Source: Micromonospora sp. R77
Lineage (GTDB): Bacteria > Actinomycetota > Actinomycetes > Mycobacteriales > Micromonosporaceae
Length of the DNA stretch: 64,000 nt
Direction: 5' to 3'
NCBI RefSeq assembly: GCF_022747945.1
Contig: NZ_JALDST010000001.1
Span: 2,170,001-2,234,000 of the forward strand
Each line of letters opens with the position of its first letter. Position 1 is the stretch's first letter. Shown piece by piece: positions 37,044 to 46,656 of this stretch. The notes below the pieces were generated by a model, which was not told the origin of the DNA, made no database searches, and saw only the letters and a list, made by a program, of their open reading frames with translations. The position numbers were made by a program, and so were the translations under genes.

Positions 37044-37075
37044 TCACTGCGTCAACCCCTGCCCGAAACGCAGAA

Positions 37076-37105
37076 GGGCCGACGGGAAACGCTTCCCGTC
37101 GGCCC
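37076..37105. terminator. Hairpin after proline dehydrogenase gene
   Basis: GGGCCGACGGGAA and TTCCCGTCGGCCC form a perfect 13-bp stem with a four-base loop, 16 bases after the minus-strand stop codon. On that strand it is followed by TTCTGCGTTT. Confidence 0.85.
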
Positions 37106-37120
37106 GTGCGACCGGTCGAG

Positions 37121-38041
<921 letters not shown>

Positions 38042-38149
38042 GAGCCGAGCGTAACGCCCGCCCACCGCCCCCCGCCCGGCGGCGGCGGCGAACGTGACGC
38101 AGGGTTGCCGGGGGTCCCACGGCTGGCGGTGATCGGCTACAACGTTCAC

Positions 38150-38422
38150 GTGGACCCACGCCCCCGACGCCGACTCCGGTCGGCCACCGTGCAGCTCGGC
38201 GCGCTGACCGCTCTCGCGCTCGCCCTCTCCGGCTGCAACAACGGCTACGACGACGACGATGACGACTGCGCGCTGGGCCCGGCCGGCGGTGGCGGCGACA
38301 CCGTGGCGGTGGCGCTGCGGCTGCCCGCACCGGCCGCCGCCCGGACCGCGCCGGAACCGGTCGCCGCGCCGGTGCCGGAGCGCGGCGGGTTCGGCACCCA
38401 CCTCGCCTCCTGCGGCGGCTGA
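38150..38422 (+). CDS. Small Asp-rich lipoprotein
   Basis: About 90 residues. A basic start and a hydrophobic stretch end in the lipobox LALSGC (cleavage before Cys ~29). The mature protein starts CNNGYDDDDDDCALGP with six consecutive Asp, followed by a Pro/Ala-rich tail ending HLASCGG. The stop is one base before the GTG of the ligase gene, so translation is coupled. In enterobacteria the lipoprotein YgiB pairs with the YgiC ligase, so a partner role is likely, but I see no clear sequence match to DUF1190. GTG 38150 is the best start. Confidence 0.7.
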   Translation: MDPRPRRRLRSATVQLGALTALALALSGCNNGYDDDDDDCALGPAGGGGDTVAVALRLPAPAAARTAPEPVAAPVPERGGFGTHLASCGG

Positions 38423-38423
38423 G

Positions 38424-39590
38424 GTGCGGCGCGAGGCCAGCACCCCCCGCCCCGACTGGGACGACACCATCCGCTCCCAGGGCCTGGTGTACGTCGACAC
38501 CGAACTGCCCGACGGCGAGATCATGTCCTACTGGGACGAGACCGCCGCGTACGCCTTCGAGCTGGACGAGGTGCTGCGGCTGGAGGAGGCGACCGAGGAG
38601 CTGCACCGGATGTCGGTGGCCGCCGCCGAGCACGTGGTGGCCCGCCACCGGTACGCCGAGTTCGGCATCCCGGCCTGGGCCGCCGAGGCGGTGGCCCGCT
38701 CGCTGCGGGAGGCGCCACCGACGCTCTACGGCCGCTTCGACCTCTGGTACGACGGCTCCTGGCCGCCGAAGCTGCTGGAGTACAACGCCGACACCCCGAC
38801 CTCGCTGGTCGAGGCGGGCATCATCCAGTGGTTCTGGCTGGAGGAGACCCACCCCACCGCGGACCAGTGGAACAGCCTGCACGAGCGGCTCGTCGGTGCC
38901 TGGGCGAAGATCGGCGCCGGCCTGCACGACCGGCGGGTGCACGTGGTCTGGTCCAACGAGGAGGAGTCCGGCGAGGACCAGATCACCGCCGGCTACCTGG
39001 CCGAGACCGCCCGCCAGGCCGGGCTGGACGTCACGCTGCTGCCGATCCAGCAGATCGGCTGGGACGGCCGGCGCTTCGTCGACGCCACCGACCGTCCGGT
39101 CACCACCTGCTTCAAGCTCTATCCGTGGGAGTGGATGCTGGCCGAGCCGTACGGGCCGCTGGCGCTGGAGCCGGGCACCCCGACCACCTGGATCGAGCCG
39201 GCCTGGAAGCTGCTGCTGTCCAACAAGGCGCTGCTGGCCGTGCTCTGGGAACTCTTCCCCGGCCACGACTACCTGCTCCCGGCGTACCTGGACTCGCCGC
39301 GCGGGATGTCGGAGTACGTGGCGAAGCCGCTGCTCGGCCGGGAGGGCGGCTCGGTCCGGATCGTCACCGGCGACACCGAGTTCACCAATCCTGGCATCTA
39401 CGGCGACGAGGGCTTCTGCTATCAGGAGTTCCGGGCGCTGCCGGAGTTCGCCGGCAACCGGACCGTGCTGGGCAGCTGGATCGTCGACGGCGAGTCCGCC
39501 GGCGTCGGCGTACGGGAGAGCGAGAGCCTCATCACGGACGGTTACGCGCGGTTCCTCCCGCACTACATCGACACGCCGCGCACCCCGTGA
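38424..39590 (+). CDS. Glutathionylspermidine synthase-family ATP-grasp ligase (YgiC/YjfC-like)
   Basis: About 388 residues. The sequence RFDLWYDGSWPPKLLEYNADTPTSLVEAGIIQWFWLEE and later KLYPWEWMLAEPYG, EPAWKLLLSNKALLAVLWELFPGHDYLLPAY, YVAKPLLGREGGSV and YQEFRALPEFAGNRTVLGSW are the ATP-grasp core of the GSP_synth family. The amidase half of true glutathionylspermidine synthase is missing, as in YgiC. Actinobacteria make mycothiol, not glutathione, so the acceptor must be another peptide or amine. GTG 38424 directly follows the lipoprotein stop. Confidence 0.9.
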   Translation: MRREASTPRPDWDDTIRSQGLVYVDTELPDGEIMSYWDETAAYAFELDEVLRLEEATEELHRMSVAAAEHVVARHRYAEFGIPAWAAEAVARSLREAPPTLYGRFDLWYDGSWPPKLLEYNADTPTSLVEAGIIQWFWLEETHPTADQWNSLHERLVGAWAKIGAGLHDRRVHVVWSNEEESGEDQITAGYLAETARQAGLDVTLLPIQQIGWDGRRFVDATDRPVTTCFKLYPWEWMLAEPYGPLALEPGTPTTWIEPAWKLLLSNKALLAVLWELFPGHDYLLPAYLDSPRGMSEYVAKPLLGREGGSVRIVTGDTEFTNPGIYGDEGFCYQEFRALPEFAGNRTVLGSWIVDGESAGVGVRESESLITDGYARFLPHYIDTPRTP

Positions 39591-39609
39591 GTCGTCTACC
39601 GTTGGTGTC

Positions 39610-40185
39610 GTGAACTTCGACGCGTACGCCCGGACCGGCGTTGACCTCGTCAACGCCCGCCTGGACGACCTCGACGACCTGCGAGCCCTCTTCCCCGACG
39701 AGAACGCGTGGATGCGCGACGAGGTCGCGGAGCGGGACCTGGCGATCTTCCGGCGGGCGCAGAAGCGGCTCCGCGACGTCTTCGAGTACGGCACCTCGGG
39801 GCGGGACACGCAGGCGGTGGCCGAGCTGAACGCCATGCTGGAGGCGTTCCCGGTGCAGCCGCGCATCTCCGGCCACGACTCCAGCGACTGGCACATGCAC
39901 GTGACCAGCCGGGGCGCGTCGGTCAGCGCCGAATACCTGGCCGGGGCGGCCTGGGGCCTGTCGGTCTGGCTGTGTGAATACGGCAGCGCCCGGTTCGGGG
40001 TCTGCGCCGACGACCGGTGCGGCAACGTCTATCTGGACACCTCGTCGAACTGCTGCCGGCGGTTCTGCTCGGAGCGCTGCGCCACCCGCTCGCACGTGGC
40101 CGCGCACCGGGCCCGCAAGCGGGCCGCCGTCGGCGAACAGGTCACCGTCACGTCGACCGCCGACGCCCTGACCCCGGTCAGCTGA
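39610..40185 (+). CDS. CGNR zinc finger protein with ABATE domain
   Basis: A 191-residue protein. Residues 1-130 form the ABATE-like helical domain (DLVNARLDDLDDLRALFP). The C-terminal CGNR zinc finger reads CADDRCGNVYLDTSSNCCRRFCSERCATRSHVAAHR. The family is thought to be stress-inducible transcription regulators. GTG 39610 is 20 bases after the ligase gene, so it may belong to the same transcript. Confidence 0.88.
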   Translation: MNFDAYARTGVDLVNARLDDLDDLRALFPDENAWMRDEVAERDLAIFRRAQKRLRDVFEYGTSGRDTQAVAELNAMLEAFPVQPRISGHDSSDWHMHVTSRGASVSAEYLAGAAWGLSVWLCEYGSARFGVCADDRCGNVYLDTSSNCCRRFCSERCATRSHVAAHRARKRAAVGEQVTVTSTADALTPVS

Positions 40186-40206
40186 CCCCCGCCCGCACGG
40201 GGCGCG

Positions 40207-41013
40207 TCAGGCGTCGACCGGGGACGGGGCGGTCAGGTTGGCGCGGGCGAACTCCAGGGCCTCGCGCAGGTCGGCCTCGCGTACGGCCCGGCTCTTCGCG
40301 CCCCGGGTGGTGACCTCCACCGCGACCGAGCCGGTGAAGCCCCGCCCGGCGAGCGAGCGCAGCAGCTCGGCGCAGGGCTGGCTGCCGCGCCCGGGCACCA
40401 GGTGCTCGTCGCGCCCCTCGCCGGTGCCGTCGCCGAGGTGCACGTGGGCCAGGCCGGCGCCCATCCGGTCGGCCATCGCCAGCGCGTCGGTGTGCGACGC
40501 GGCGCAGTGCGACAGGTCGAGGGTGTAGGAGGCGTACCCGGTGTCGGTGGGGTCCCAGCCGGGGACGTACGGGACGAACTGCCGGCCGGCCATCCGGACC
40601 GGGTACATGTTCTCCACCGCGAAGCGCAGCCCGCCGAACTGGCCGGCGATCCTGTCGAGGCCGTCGGCGAAGTTCCGCGCGTAGTCCCGCTGCCAGGTGA
40701 ACGGCGGGTGCACCACGACGGTGGGTGCCTCCAGGGTCTCGGCCAGCTCGGCGGCCTTGCGCAGCCGCTCCCACGGGTCGGGGCTCCACACCCGCTGGGT
40801 GACCAGCAGGCAGGGCGCGTGGACGGAGAGCACCGGGACGCCGTAGTGCGCGGAGAGCCCGCGCAGCGCGCCCGGGTCCTGGCTGACGACGTCGGTCCAG
40901 ACCATCACCTCGACGCCGTCGTAGCCGAGCGCCGCGGCGAGCTGGAACGCCGCCGCGGTCCGCTCAGGGAAGACCGAGGAACTGGAGAGGAGCACCGGGA
41001 CGCGGGAAGTCAC
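40207..41013 (-). CDS. Sugar phosphate isomerase/epimerase (xylose isomerase-like TIM barrel)
   Basis: A 268-residue AP endonuclease family 2 / xylose isomerase-like barrel. The family metal ligands are suggested by [51 protein letters not shown] and VAVEVTTRG. The substrate is unknown. It lies upstream of no obvious partner, but in actinobacteria it is often next to the Ppx/GppA gene, as here (76 bases apart, same strand). Confidence 0.85.
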   Translation of the reverse strand: MTSRVPVLLSSSSVFPERTAAAFQLAAALGYDGVEVMVWTDVVSQDPGALRGLSAHYGVPVLSVHAPCLLVTQRVWSPDPWERLRKAAELAETLEAPTVVVHPPFTWQRDYARNFADGLDRIAGQFGGLRFAVENMYPVRMAGRQFVPYVPGWDPTDTGYASYTLDLSHCAASHTDALAMADRMGAGLAHVHLGDGTGEGRDEHLVPGRGSQPCAELLRSLAGRGFTGSVAVEVTTRGAKSRAVREADLREALEFARANLTAPSPVDA

Positions 41014-41089
41014 ACCCCTCAGGGTAGCCGCCCCCGGCGCGGAGCATCCGGACGAGCACCCGCAAAGCGCCCAGACCGTACGGCGCGGA

Positions 41090-42034
41090 TCACATCGGCG
41101 CGAGCTGATCCAGCCGGCGGAGGATGACGCCCTCCCGCAGCGCCCACGGGCAGATCTCCAGGGTCTCCACGTCCAGCCGGCGCAGCACCGCCTCGGCCAC
41201 CACCGCCCCGGCCAGCAGCTGGTGGGCCCGGCCGGTGCTGACCCCCTCCAGTTCGGCCAGCTGTGCCGGTGGGATGTGCCGGATGAAGCCGAGCACCTGC
41301 CGCAGCCCGGTACGGGTGAGGCTGCGCCGGGCCCACAGCCCGGCGTTGGACGGGGCCGCGCCGGCCAACCGGGCCAACATCCGGAACGTCTTCGAGGTGG
41401 CGACCGGTCGCTCCCAGCCCACCTCGGTCAGCTTCTCCAGCACCGGGTCGAGCAGCTCGTCGACGTACTCCCGGAGTTCCTCCACGGCCTCGGCGGGCGG
41501 CGGCAGGGTGCCGGCCGGATCGACCCGCAGGCGCTCGCGGCTCAGCCGCCCCGCGCCCAGCGGCAGCGACACCGCCACCGCCGGGTCCTCGTCGATGCCG
41601 GCCGCGAGTTCCAGCGACCCGCCGCCGATGTCCATCGCCAGCAGCCGACCGGCGGACCAGCCGAACCAGCGCCGGACCGCGAGGAAGGTCATCCGCGCCT
41701 CGTCCGCGCCGGAGAGCACCGCCAGCCGTACGCCGGTCTCCTCGCGGACCCGGGTCAGCACCTCGGCGGCGTTGGTGGCGTCCCGGACCGCGGAGGTGGC
41801 GAAGGCGAGCAGGTCGTCGGCGTCCAGGCCGTCCGCCGCCGCGCGGGCCATGCTGACCGCCTTGACCAGCCCGTCCGCGCCCGCCTCGGTCAGCGCGCCG
41901 TCCGGGCCGATCTGCTCGGCGAGCCGGAGCACCACCTTCTCGGAGTGTGCCGGCCAGGGGTGGGCACCGTGGTGGGCGTCGACCACCAGCAGGTGCACCG
42001 TGTTGGAACCGACGTCGAGGACACCCAGTCGCAT
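41090..42034 (-). CDS. Ppx/GppA-family exopolyphosphatase/pppGpp phosphatase
   Basis: A 314-residue actin-fold phosphatase: [22 protein letters not shown] (phosphate 1), [35 protein letters not shown], and [17 protein letters not shown] (phosphate 2). It is the shorter actinobacterial Ppx1/Ppx2 type without the HD domain. It would hydrolyse polyphosphate or (p)ppGpp ends. Read out divergently from the Cys-rich gene. Confidence 0.9.
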   Translation of the reverse strand: MRLGVLDVGSNTVHLLVVDAHHGAHPWPAHSEKVVLRLAEQIGPDGALTEAGADGLVKAVSMARAAADGLDADDLLAFATSAVRDATNAAEVLTRVREETGVRLAVLSGADEARMTFLAVRRWFGWSAGRLLAMDIGGGSLELAAGIDEDPAVAVSLPLGAGRLSRERLRVDPAGTLPPPAEAVEELREYVDELLDPVLEKLTEVGWERPVATSKTFRMLARLAGAAPSNAGLWARRSLTRTGLRQVLGFIRHIPPAQLAELEGVSTGRAHQLLAGAVVAEAVLRRLDVETLEICPWALREGVILRRLDQLAPM

Positions 42035-42108
42035 GCTGAAGACCCTAGGGCCAACACGTTTCGGCGGCTCGCCAGCCGGTCGGGGTCACCCCGCGTACGC
42101 TGGGCCGG

Positions 42109-42915
42109 GTGACAGGCCAGATCGAGCTGCAGGTGCTGGTGGACGACCCCGACGACCCGCGGAGCCGCGAGGTGGGGCTGGACTTTCCCCGCGAGTGGAT
42201 CGAGTTCACCGACCCGGCGGACGAGAAGCATCTCGTCCGGGCCGACCTGACCTGGCTGCTGTCCCGCTGGACGTGCGTCTTCGGCAAGGGCTGCCACGGC
42301 ATCGTCGCCGGTCGGGCCCAGGACGGCTGCTGCTCGCACGGCGCGTTCTTCACCGACGCCGACGACGAGAAACGGGTGAGGGCGGCGGTGAAGCGGCTCA
42401 CGCCGGAAACCTGGCAGCACTTCCGCAAGGGCTTCAAGAACTGGACCGAGAACGACACGATCGACGGCAAGAACCCGGCCCGGCGGACGGCCACCCGGGC
42501 CGTCGACGCGCCCTGCGTCTTCCTCAACGACGCCGACTTTCCCGCCGGGGGCGGCTGCGCGCTGCACGCCCAGGCGCTGCGCGACGGGGTGCACCCCCTG
42601 GAGTACAAGCCGGACGTCTGCTGGCAGCTGCCGATCCGCCGGGACCAGGACTGGCACGAGCGCCCCGACAACACCAAGGTGCTGATCTCCACGCTGACCG
42701 AGTTCGACCGGCGGGGCTGGGGCGCGGGCGGGCACGACCTGGACTGGTGGTGCACCTCCTCCACCGACGCGCACGTCGGCGCCGAGCCGATGTACGTCTC
42801 GTACGGCCCGGAGTTGACCGCGCTGATCGGCGCCCCGGCGTACGCGAAGCTGGCCGAGCTCTGCGGCGCCCGGCTCCGCCAGGGCCAGGTCGCCCCGCAC
42901 CCCGCCAGCGAGTAA
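42109..42915 (+). CDS. Conserved Cys-rich protein of unknown function
   Basis: A 268-residue protein I cannot name. Cysteines cluster in four places: [26 protein letters not shown] with [10 protein letters not shown], and DVCWQLPI. This spacing suggests a bound metal or iron-sulphur cluster, similar in style to YkgJ/DUF3109-type proteins. It has no signal peptide or membrane segment. GTG 42109 is the first start. The gene ends in a family B palindrome shared with the convergent TetR gene. Confidence 0.75.
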   Translation: MTGQIELQVLVDDPDDPRSREVGLDFPREWIEFTDPADEKHLVRADLTWLLSRWTCVFGKGCHGIVAGRAQDGCCSHGAFFTDADDEKRVRAAVKRLTPETWQHFRKGFKNWTENDTIDGKNPARRTATRAVDAPCVFLNDADFPAGGGCALHAQALRDGVHPLEYKPDVCWQLPIRRDQDWHERPDNTKVLISTLTEFDRRGWGAGGHDLDWWCTSSTDAHVGAEPMYVSYGPELTALIGAPAYAKLAELCGARLRQGQVAPHPASE

Positions 42916-42966
42916 GGAGGGGCCCCTTGTTAACGCCTCCGGTATAGGAAGGGGCCCCTGTTAACA
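42914..42966. terminator. Family B GGGGCCCC/GTTAAC palindrome, copy 1
   Basis: AAGGAGGGGCCCCTTGTTAAC (first 20 bases from 42914) is paired with GGAAGGGGCCCCTGTTAAC-like sequence ending at 42966, with GGTATAG between. It fills the gap between convergent genes and overlaps the upstream stop codon. Probable bidirectional terminator. Confidence 0.75.
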
Positions 42967-42981
42967 ACCGGGAGCACGGGC

Positions 42982-43560
42982 TCAGCCGAGGGCGGCGTCG
43001 ACCAGGGCGCGGGCGGTGCGCTTCGCCGCCTCGGCGACGGCCGGGTCGGCGTCGAGCACCCCGCCGGCCAGTCCGCCGTCGAGCAGCAGGGTGAGCTGCC
43101 GGGCGAGCAGTTCCGGTTCGGCCGCGCCGGCCCGCCGGGCCAGGTCGGTCACCCAGGCCCGGACCACGTTCTTGTGTTCGACCGTACGGGCGTGCACCGG
43201 GCTGCCGGCGGGCGACTCGGCGGCGGTGTTGATGAACGCGCAACCGTGGTAGCCCTCCCGTCGGCAGGCCCCGGTGAGCGCGTCGAACATGCCGACGAGC
43301 TGCGCCCGCGGCTCGTCCCCGGCGTCCCGGGCGGCCGACCGCAGCGCCCCGAACCACGCCTGGTCGACCTTGTCCAGATAGGCCAGGACCAGGTCGTCCT
43401 TGCTGGGGAAGTGCTTGTAGAGGGTGGCCTTCGCGACGCCCGACTCGGCGATCACCGTGTCCACCCCGACCCCGCGCGGCCCGTACGCGTAGAAGAGCCG
43501 GAACGCGGTGTCCAGGATGCGCTCCCGGGCGGAGCCGGCAGGGGTACGCGGCGCGGGCAT
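42982..43560 (-). CDS. TetR/AcrR-family regulator
   Basis: A 192-residue repressor. Helix-turn-helix: ERILDTAFRLFYAYGPRGVGVDTVIAESGVAKATLYKHFPSKDDLVLAYL. The ligand domain contains a conserved ACRREGYHGCAFINTAAE. It is divergent from the F420-NADP reductase gene, and two AGAC-N6-GTCT palindromes lie between them, so it very probably controls both genes. Confidence 0.93.
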   Translation of the reverse strand: MPAPRTPAGSARERILDTAFRLFYAYGPRGVGVDTVIAESGVAKATLYKHFPSKDDLVLAYLDKVDQAWFGALRSAARDAGDEPRAQLVGMFDALTGACRREGYHGCAFINTAAESPAGSPVHARTVEHKNVVRAWVTDLARRAGAAEPELLARQLTLLLDGGLAGGVLDADPAVAEAAKRTARALVDAALG

Positions 43561-43597
43561 CGGCGGTCCTTCCTCGGGGTGGCCCGGAGAAGTCTAC

Positions 43598-43611
43598 AGA
43601 CGGGTCCGTCT
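43598..43611. promoter_or_regulatory. TetR operator 1 (AGAC-N6-GTCT)
   Basis: AGACGGGTCCGTCT is a perfect 6-bp inverted repeat around GT, 38 bases upstream of the tetR start. Same AGAC-N6-GTCT pattern as the second site. Confidence 0.72.
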
Positions 43612-43651
43612 CCCCCGGCCGTCAGGACGTGACCGCGCACACCATCGCAGT

Positions 43652-43665
43652 AGACAGACCTGTCT
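43652..43665. promoter_or_regulatory. TetR operator 2 (AGAC-N6-GTCT)
   Basis: TAGACAGACCTGTCTGTTA holds AGACAGACCTGTCT. It is 54 bases from operator 1 (about five DNA turns) and 65 bases upstream of the reductase start. Confidence 0.75.
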
Positions 43666-43730
43666 GTTAGTGTCGGCGTCGACGAGCGCGAGGCATCGGC
43701 ATCGCGCGATCAACCGGAGGACGGATCGAC

Positions 43731-44381
43731 ATGCGCATCGCAGTACTGGGCACCGGCATGGTCGGCCGGGCGATCGCCGGACGGGCGGCCGAACTGGGCC
43801 ACGAGGTGACCGTCGGCACGCGGGACGCGACCGCCGCCCGCGACGACTGGACCGAGTGGGCCGCCGCCCACCCCACCGTCACCCTGGCCGGCTACGCCGA
43901 CGCCACGGCGGGCGCGGAGCTGGTGGTGAACGCGACCAGCGGCGACGGCTCGCTGCCCGCGCTGACCGCCGCCGGCGAGGAGAACCTGGCCGGCAAGGTG
44001 CTGCTCGACATCGCCAACCCGCTCGACTTCACCAACGGCTTCCCGCCCACCCTGTCGGTGCTCAACGACGACTCGCTGGGCGAGCGGATCCAGCGGGCGT
44101 TCCCGCGGACGAGGGTGGTGAAGGCACTCAACACGCTCACCGCCGACCTGATGGTCCAGCCCCGGCAGCTCGCCGACGGCGACCACAGCGTCTTCGTCTC
44201 CGGCGACGACGCGGCGGCGAAGACGCTGGTGACCGAGCTGCTCACCAGCTTCGGCCACACCGACGTGATCGACCTCGGCGACATCGGCACCGCCCGTGGC
44301 ACCGAGATGCTGCTGCCGCTCTGGCTGCGCCTCTACGGCCGGCTCGGCACCGGCATCTTCAACGTCAAGGTCGTCCGCTGA
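43731..44381 (+). CDS. NADPH-dependent F420 reductase-like protein
   Basis: A 216-residue Rossmann oxidoreductase of the F420-dependent NADP reductase family: MRIAVLGTGMVGRAIAGRAAELGHEVTVGTR, VVNATSGDGS, LLDIANPLDF, VVKALNTLTADLMVQP and FVSGDDAAAKTLVTELLTSFG. The family exchanges hydride between NADP(H) and cofactor F420, or acts on other substrates with NADP only. GGAGGA lies before ATG 43731. It is probably repressed by the divergent TetR. Confidence 0.9.
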   Translation: MRIAVLGTGMVGRAIAGRAAELGHEVTVGTRDATAARDDWTEWAAAHPTVTLAGYADATAGAELVVNATSGDGSLPALTAAGEENLAGKVLLDIANPLDFTNGFPPTLSVLNDDSLGERIQRAFPRTRVVKALNTLTADLMVQPRQLADGDHSVFVSGDDAAAKTLVTELLTSFGHTDVIDLGDIGTARGTEMLLPLWLRLYGRLGTGIFNVKVVR

Positions 44382-44388
44382 GCTGAGC

Positions 44389-44442
44389 TGTTAAGAAGGG
44401 GCCCCTGCTATACCGAATGCGTTAACAGGGGGCCCCTCCTTA
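44389..44442. terminator. Family B palindrome, copy 2
   Basis: TTAAGAAGGGGCCCCTGCTA at 44391 and GTTAACAGGGGGCCCCTCCT ending at 44440 form inverted GGGGCCCC arms around TACCGAATGC. The arms correspond to those of copy 1 in reverse order. Located between convergent genes, four bases before the regX3 stop. Confidence 0.78.
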
Positions 44443-44446
44443 CCTC

Positions 44447-45130
44447 TCACGGCTCGAACTTGTAGCCCAGACCGCGCACGGTGACGATGAAACGCGGCGC
44501 GGACGGCTCCGGCTCGACCTTCGAGCGCAGCCGCTTGACGTGCACGTCCAGGGTCTTGGTGTCACCGACGTAGTCGGCGCCCCAGACCCGGTCGATCAGC
44601 TGCCCCCGGGTCAGCACCCGGCCCGCGTTGCGCAGCAGCAGCTCCAGCAGCTCGAACTCCTTCAGCGGCAGCTGCACGGCCGCTCCCTCGACGGTCACCA
44701 CGTGCCGCTCGATGTCCATCCGCACCGGGCCGGCGGCCAGCGTCGGCGCGCCCGACTCGGCGGCCTCGGCGGTCTGCCGGCGCAGCACCGCCCGGATCCG
44801 GGCCACCAGCTCCCGCGGCGAGTACGGTTTGGTCACGTAGTCGTCGGCGCCGATCTCCAGGCCGACCACCTTGTCGATCTCGCTGTCCCGCGCGGTGACC
44901 ATGATGATCGGCACGTGCGAGCGCTGCCGGAGTTGCCGGCAGACCTCGGTGCCGGACATCTCCGGCAGCATCAGGTCGAGCAGCACGATGTCGGCGCCGG
45001 TCCGGTCGAACTCGGTGAGGGCGTCCGGCCCCGTCGCGGCGACGGAGACCTCGAAGCCCTCCTTGCGGAGCATGTAGGACAGGGCGTCGGAGAACGATTC
45101 CTCGTCCTCGACCACCAGTACGCGGCTCAA
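44447..45130 (-). CDS. regX3: OmpR-family response regulator, RegX3/PhoP type
   Basis: A 227-residue regulator with phospho-acceptor D52 (ADIVLLDLMLPEMSG), VTARDSEIDKVVGLEIGADDYVTKPYSPREL and a winged-helix output domain (LTRGQLIDRVWGADYVGDTKTLDVHVKRLRSKVE, VRGLGYKFEP). It is very close to mycobacterial RegX3, the regulator of the phosphate starvation response. It follows senX3 with a 21-base gap. GGAAAGG lies upstream of the ATG. Confidence 0.95.
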   Translation of the reverse strand: MSRVLVVEDEESFSDALSYMLRKEGFEVSVAATGPDALTEFDRTGADIVLLDLMLPEMSGTEVCRQLRQRSHVPIIMVTARDSEIDKVVGLEIGADDYVTKPYSPRELVARIRAVLRRQTAEAAESGAPTLAAGPVRMDIERHVVTVEGAAVQLPLKEFELLELLLRNAGRVLTRGQLIDRVWGADYVGDTKTLDVHVKRLRSKVEPEPSAPRFIVTVRGLGYKFEP

Positions 45131-45151
45131 CGGGTGTTCCTTTCCTGTGGT

Positions 45152-46444
45152 TCAGGCCTGCCGGAACTCGGCCGGCCCGGCCTCGATCCCAGCGGAGGCG
45201 AGTGTCGCCTCCAGGTCGTCCGGGGGGCTGGCGGGCAGCCGTAGGGTGAACGTCGACCCGCCCCCAAGAGTGCTCGACACGTCCACCCGACCGCCATGGT
45301 TGCTCGCGATGTGCTTGACGATGGCCAGGCCGAGGCCGGTGCCGCCGGTGGAGCGGGACCGCGCCTGGTCGGCCCGGTAGAAGCGCTCGAAGATCCGGTC
45401 GACGTCGGTCGGGGCGATGCCGATGCCCTGGTCGGTGACGGCGATCTCGACGACGTCCTCGGCCCGCCGGGCGGTCAGCCGTACGCAGGTGTCCTCGCCG
45501 GAGTAGTTGATCGCGTTCTCCACCAGGTTGGCCACGGCGGTGGCGAGCTGGCTGTCGCTGCCGTACACGGTCAGGCCGCGCTCGCCCTCGACGGCCACCT
45601 CCACCCGGCGGGCGGCGGCCGCGGTCCGGGTCCGGTCGAGCACCTCGGCGATCACCCAGTCCACCGCGACCGGCTCCGGCGGCGGCTGCGGCTCCGCGCC
45701 CTGGAGCCGGGTCAGTTCCAGCAGCTCCTGCACCAGCCGGCCCAACCGGGTCGACTCGTGCTGGATCCGCTCGGCGAACCGGCGGGCCGCCAGCATGTCC
45801 TCGGAGAGGCCGGCGGCGTCCTCGTCGGCCGGCTCGGTGGCGTCGACCAGCGCCTCGGCGAGCAGCTGGAGGGCACCGATCGGGGTCTTCAGCTCGTGGC
45901 TGACGTTGGCCACGAAGTCGCGGCGGACCCGGGCGAGCCGGTGCGACTCGGTCACGTCGGCCGCCTCGACGGCGATGTAGCCGGCACCCAGCCCCATCGC
46001 CCGCAGGTGCACGCCGAGCGGGTTGACCCCGGCGTTGTCGCGGCCCCGCGGCAGGTCGAGCTCGATCTCGCGCCGCACGCCGGTCCGCCGCACCTGGCCG
46101 GCCAGGGTACGGATCAGCGGGTGCGCGGCGATCGAGCCGGGGGCGGCACCGGTACGCAGCAGGCCCATCGCCCGGGCGGCCGGGTTCACCAGCACCGGCA
46201 CGTCGTCCGGGTCCAGCACCACCACGCCGGCCCGGAGGGAGGCGATCGTCTTGCGGCCGAGCCCGGGGAGCCCGGCCTGCTGGTCGTCGGGAATCGCGAG
46301 CCTCCCTGAGCTCCGGCGGGAGCCGGTGCTCCCCGGCGACGCCACCCGGCGCCACCTTGCCCTCACGGGCCCGGACAGCAGCAGTCCGGCGACCAGTCCG
46401 GTCACCAGAGCCACGGCCACGATGGCCGCCACCGCCCATTCCAC
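45152..46444 (-). CDS. senX3: Sensor histidine kinase, SenX3/PhoR type
   Basis: A 430-residue kinase. Two N-terminal helices (WAVAAIVAVALVTGLVAGLLLSG at residues ~3-25 is the clear one), a PAS-like domain (VVVLDPDDVPVLVNPAARAMGLL), HisKA with His at ~183 (NVSHELKTPIGALQLLAEAL), and an HATPase (NLVENAINYSGE, DQGIGIAPTDVDRIFERFYR, GTGLGLAIVKHI). It partners with RegX3. A short intergenic region with PHO-box repeats separates it from phoU, read the other way. Confidence 0.95.
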   Translation of the reverse strand: MEWAVAAIVAVALVTGLVAGLLLSGPVRARWRRVASPGSTGSRRSSGRLAIPDDQQAGLPGLGRKTIASLRAGVVVLDPDDVPVLVNPAARAMGLLRTGAAPGSIAAHPLIRTLAGQVRRTGVRREIELDLPRGRDNAGVNPLGVHLRAMGLGAGYIAVEAADVTESHRLARVRRDFVANVSHELKTPIGALQLLAEALVDATEPADEDAAGLSEDMLAARRFAERIQHESTRLGRLVQELLELTRLQGAEPQPPPEPVAVDWVIAEVLDRTRTAAAARRVEVAVEGERGLTVYGSDSQLATAVANLVENAINYSGEDTCVRLTARRAEDVVEIAVTDQGIGIAPTDVDRIFERFYRADQARSRSTGGTGLGLAIVKHIASNHGGRVDVSSTLGGGSTFTLRLPASPPDDLEATLASAGIEAGPAEFRQA

Positions 46445-46516
46445 CTGGCGATCGTAGGGTCATTGTTAACCTGGCTATCGCCCAGAACGGGACGAACCAC
46501 TCTCACTTCCGGGAAA

Positions 46517-46559
46517 GTTCACCCCGCGTCCCCGCGTCGTTCACCGGCGTTCACCTCCG
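46517..46559. promoter_or_regulatory. PHO-box direct repeats between senX3 and phoU
   Basis: GTTCACC occurs at 46517, 46539 and 46549, that is at 22- and 10-base steps, with GTCCCCGCGTC filling the middle unit. This matches the 11-base GTTCACC direct-repeat units bound by Streptomyces PhoP. It lies in the divergent region of the phosphate sensor and phoU genes, so phosphate control of both is likely. Confidence 0.78.
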
Positions 46560-46656
46560 GTCCTGTTCCCCCGGCCTACCGTGGGTCGCGCACCTGCTCA
46601 ACCCGTGCGCCGGCGTCCGAACCGGGACCGGCGGCCACCGACCACAGGACGTGATG

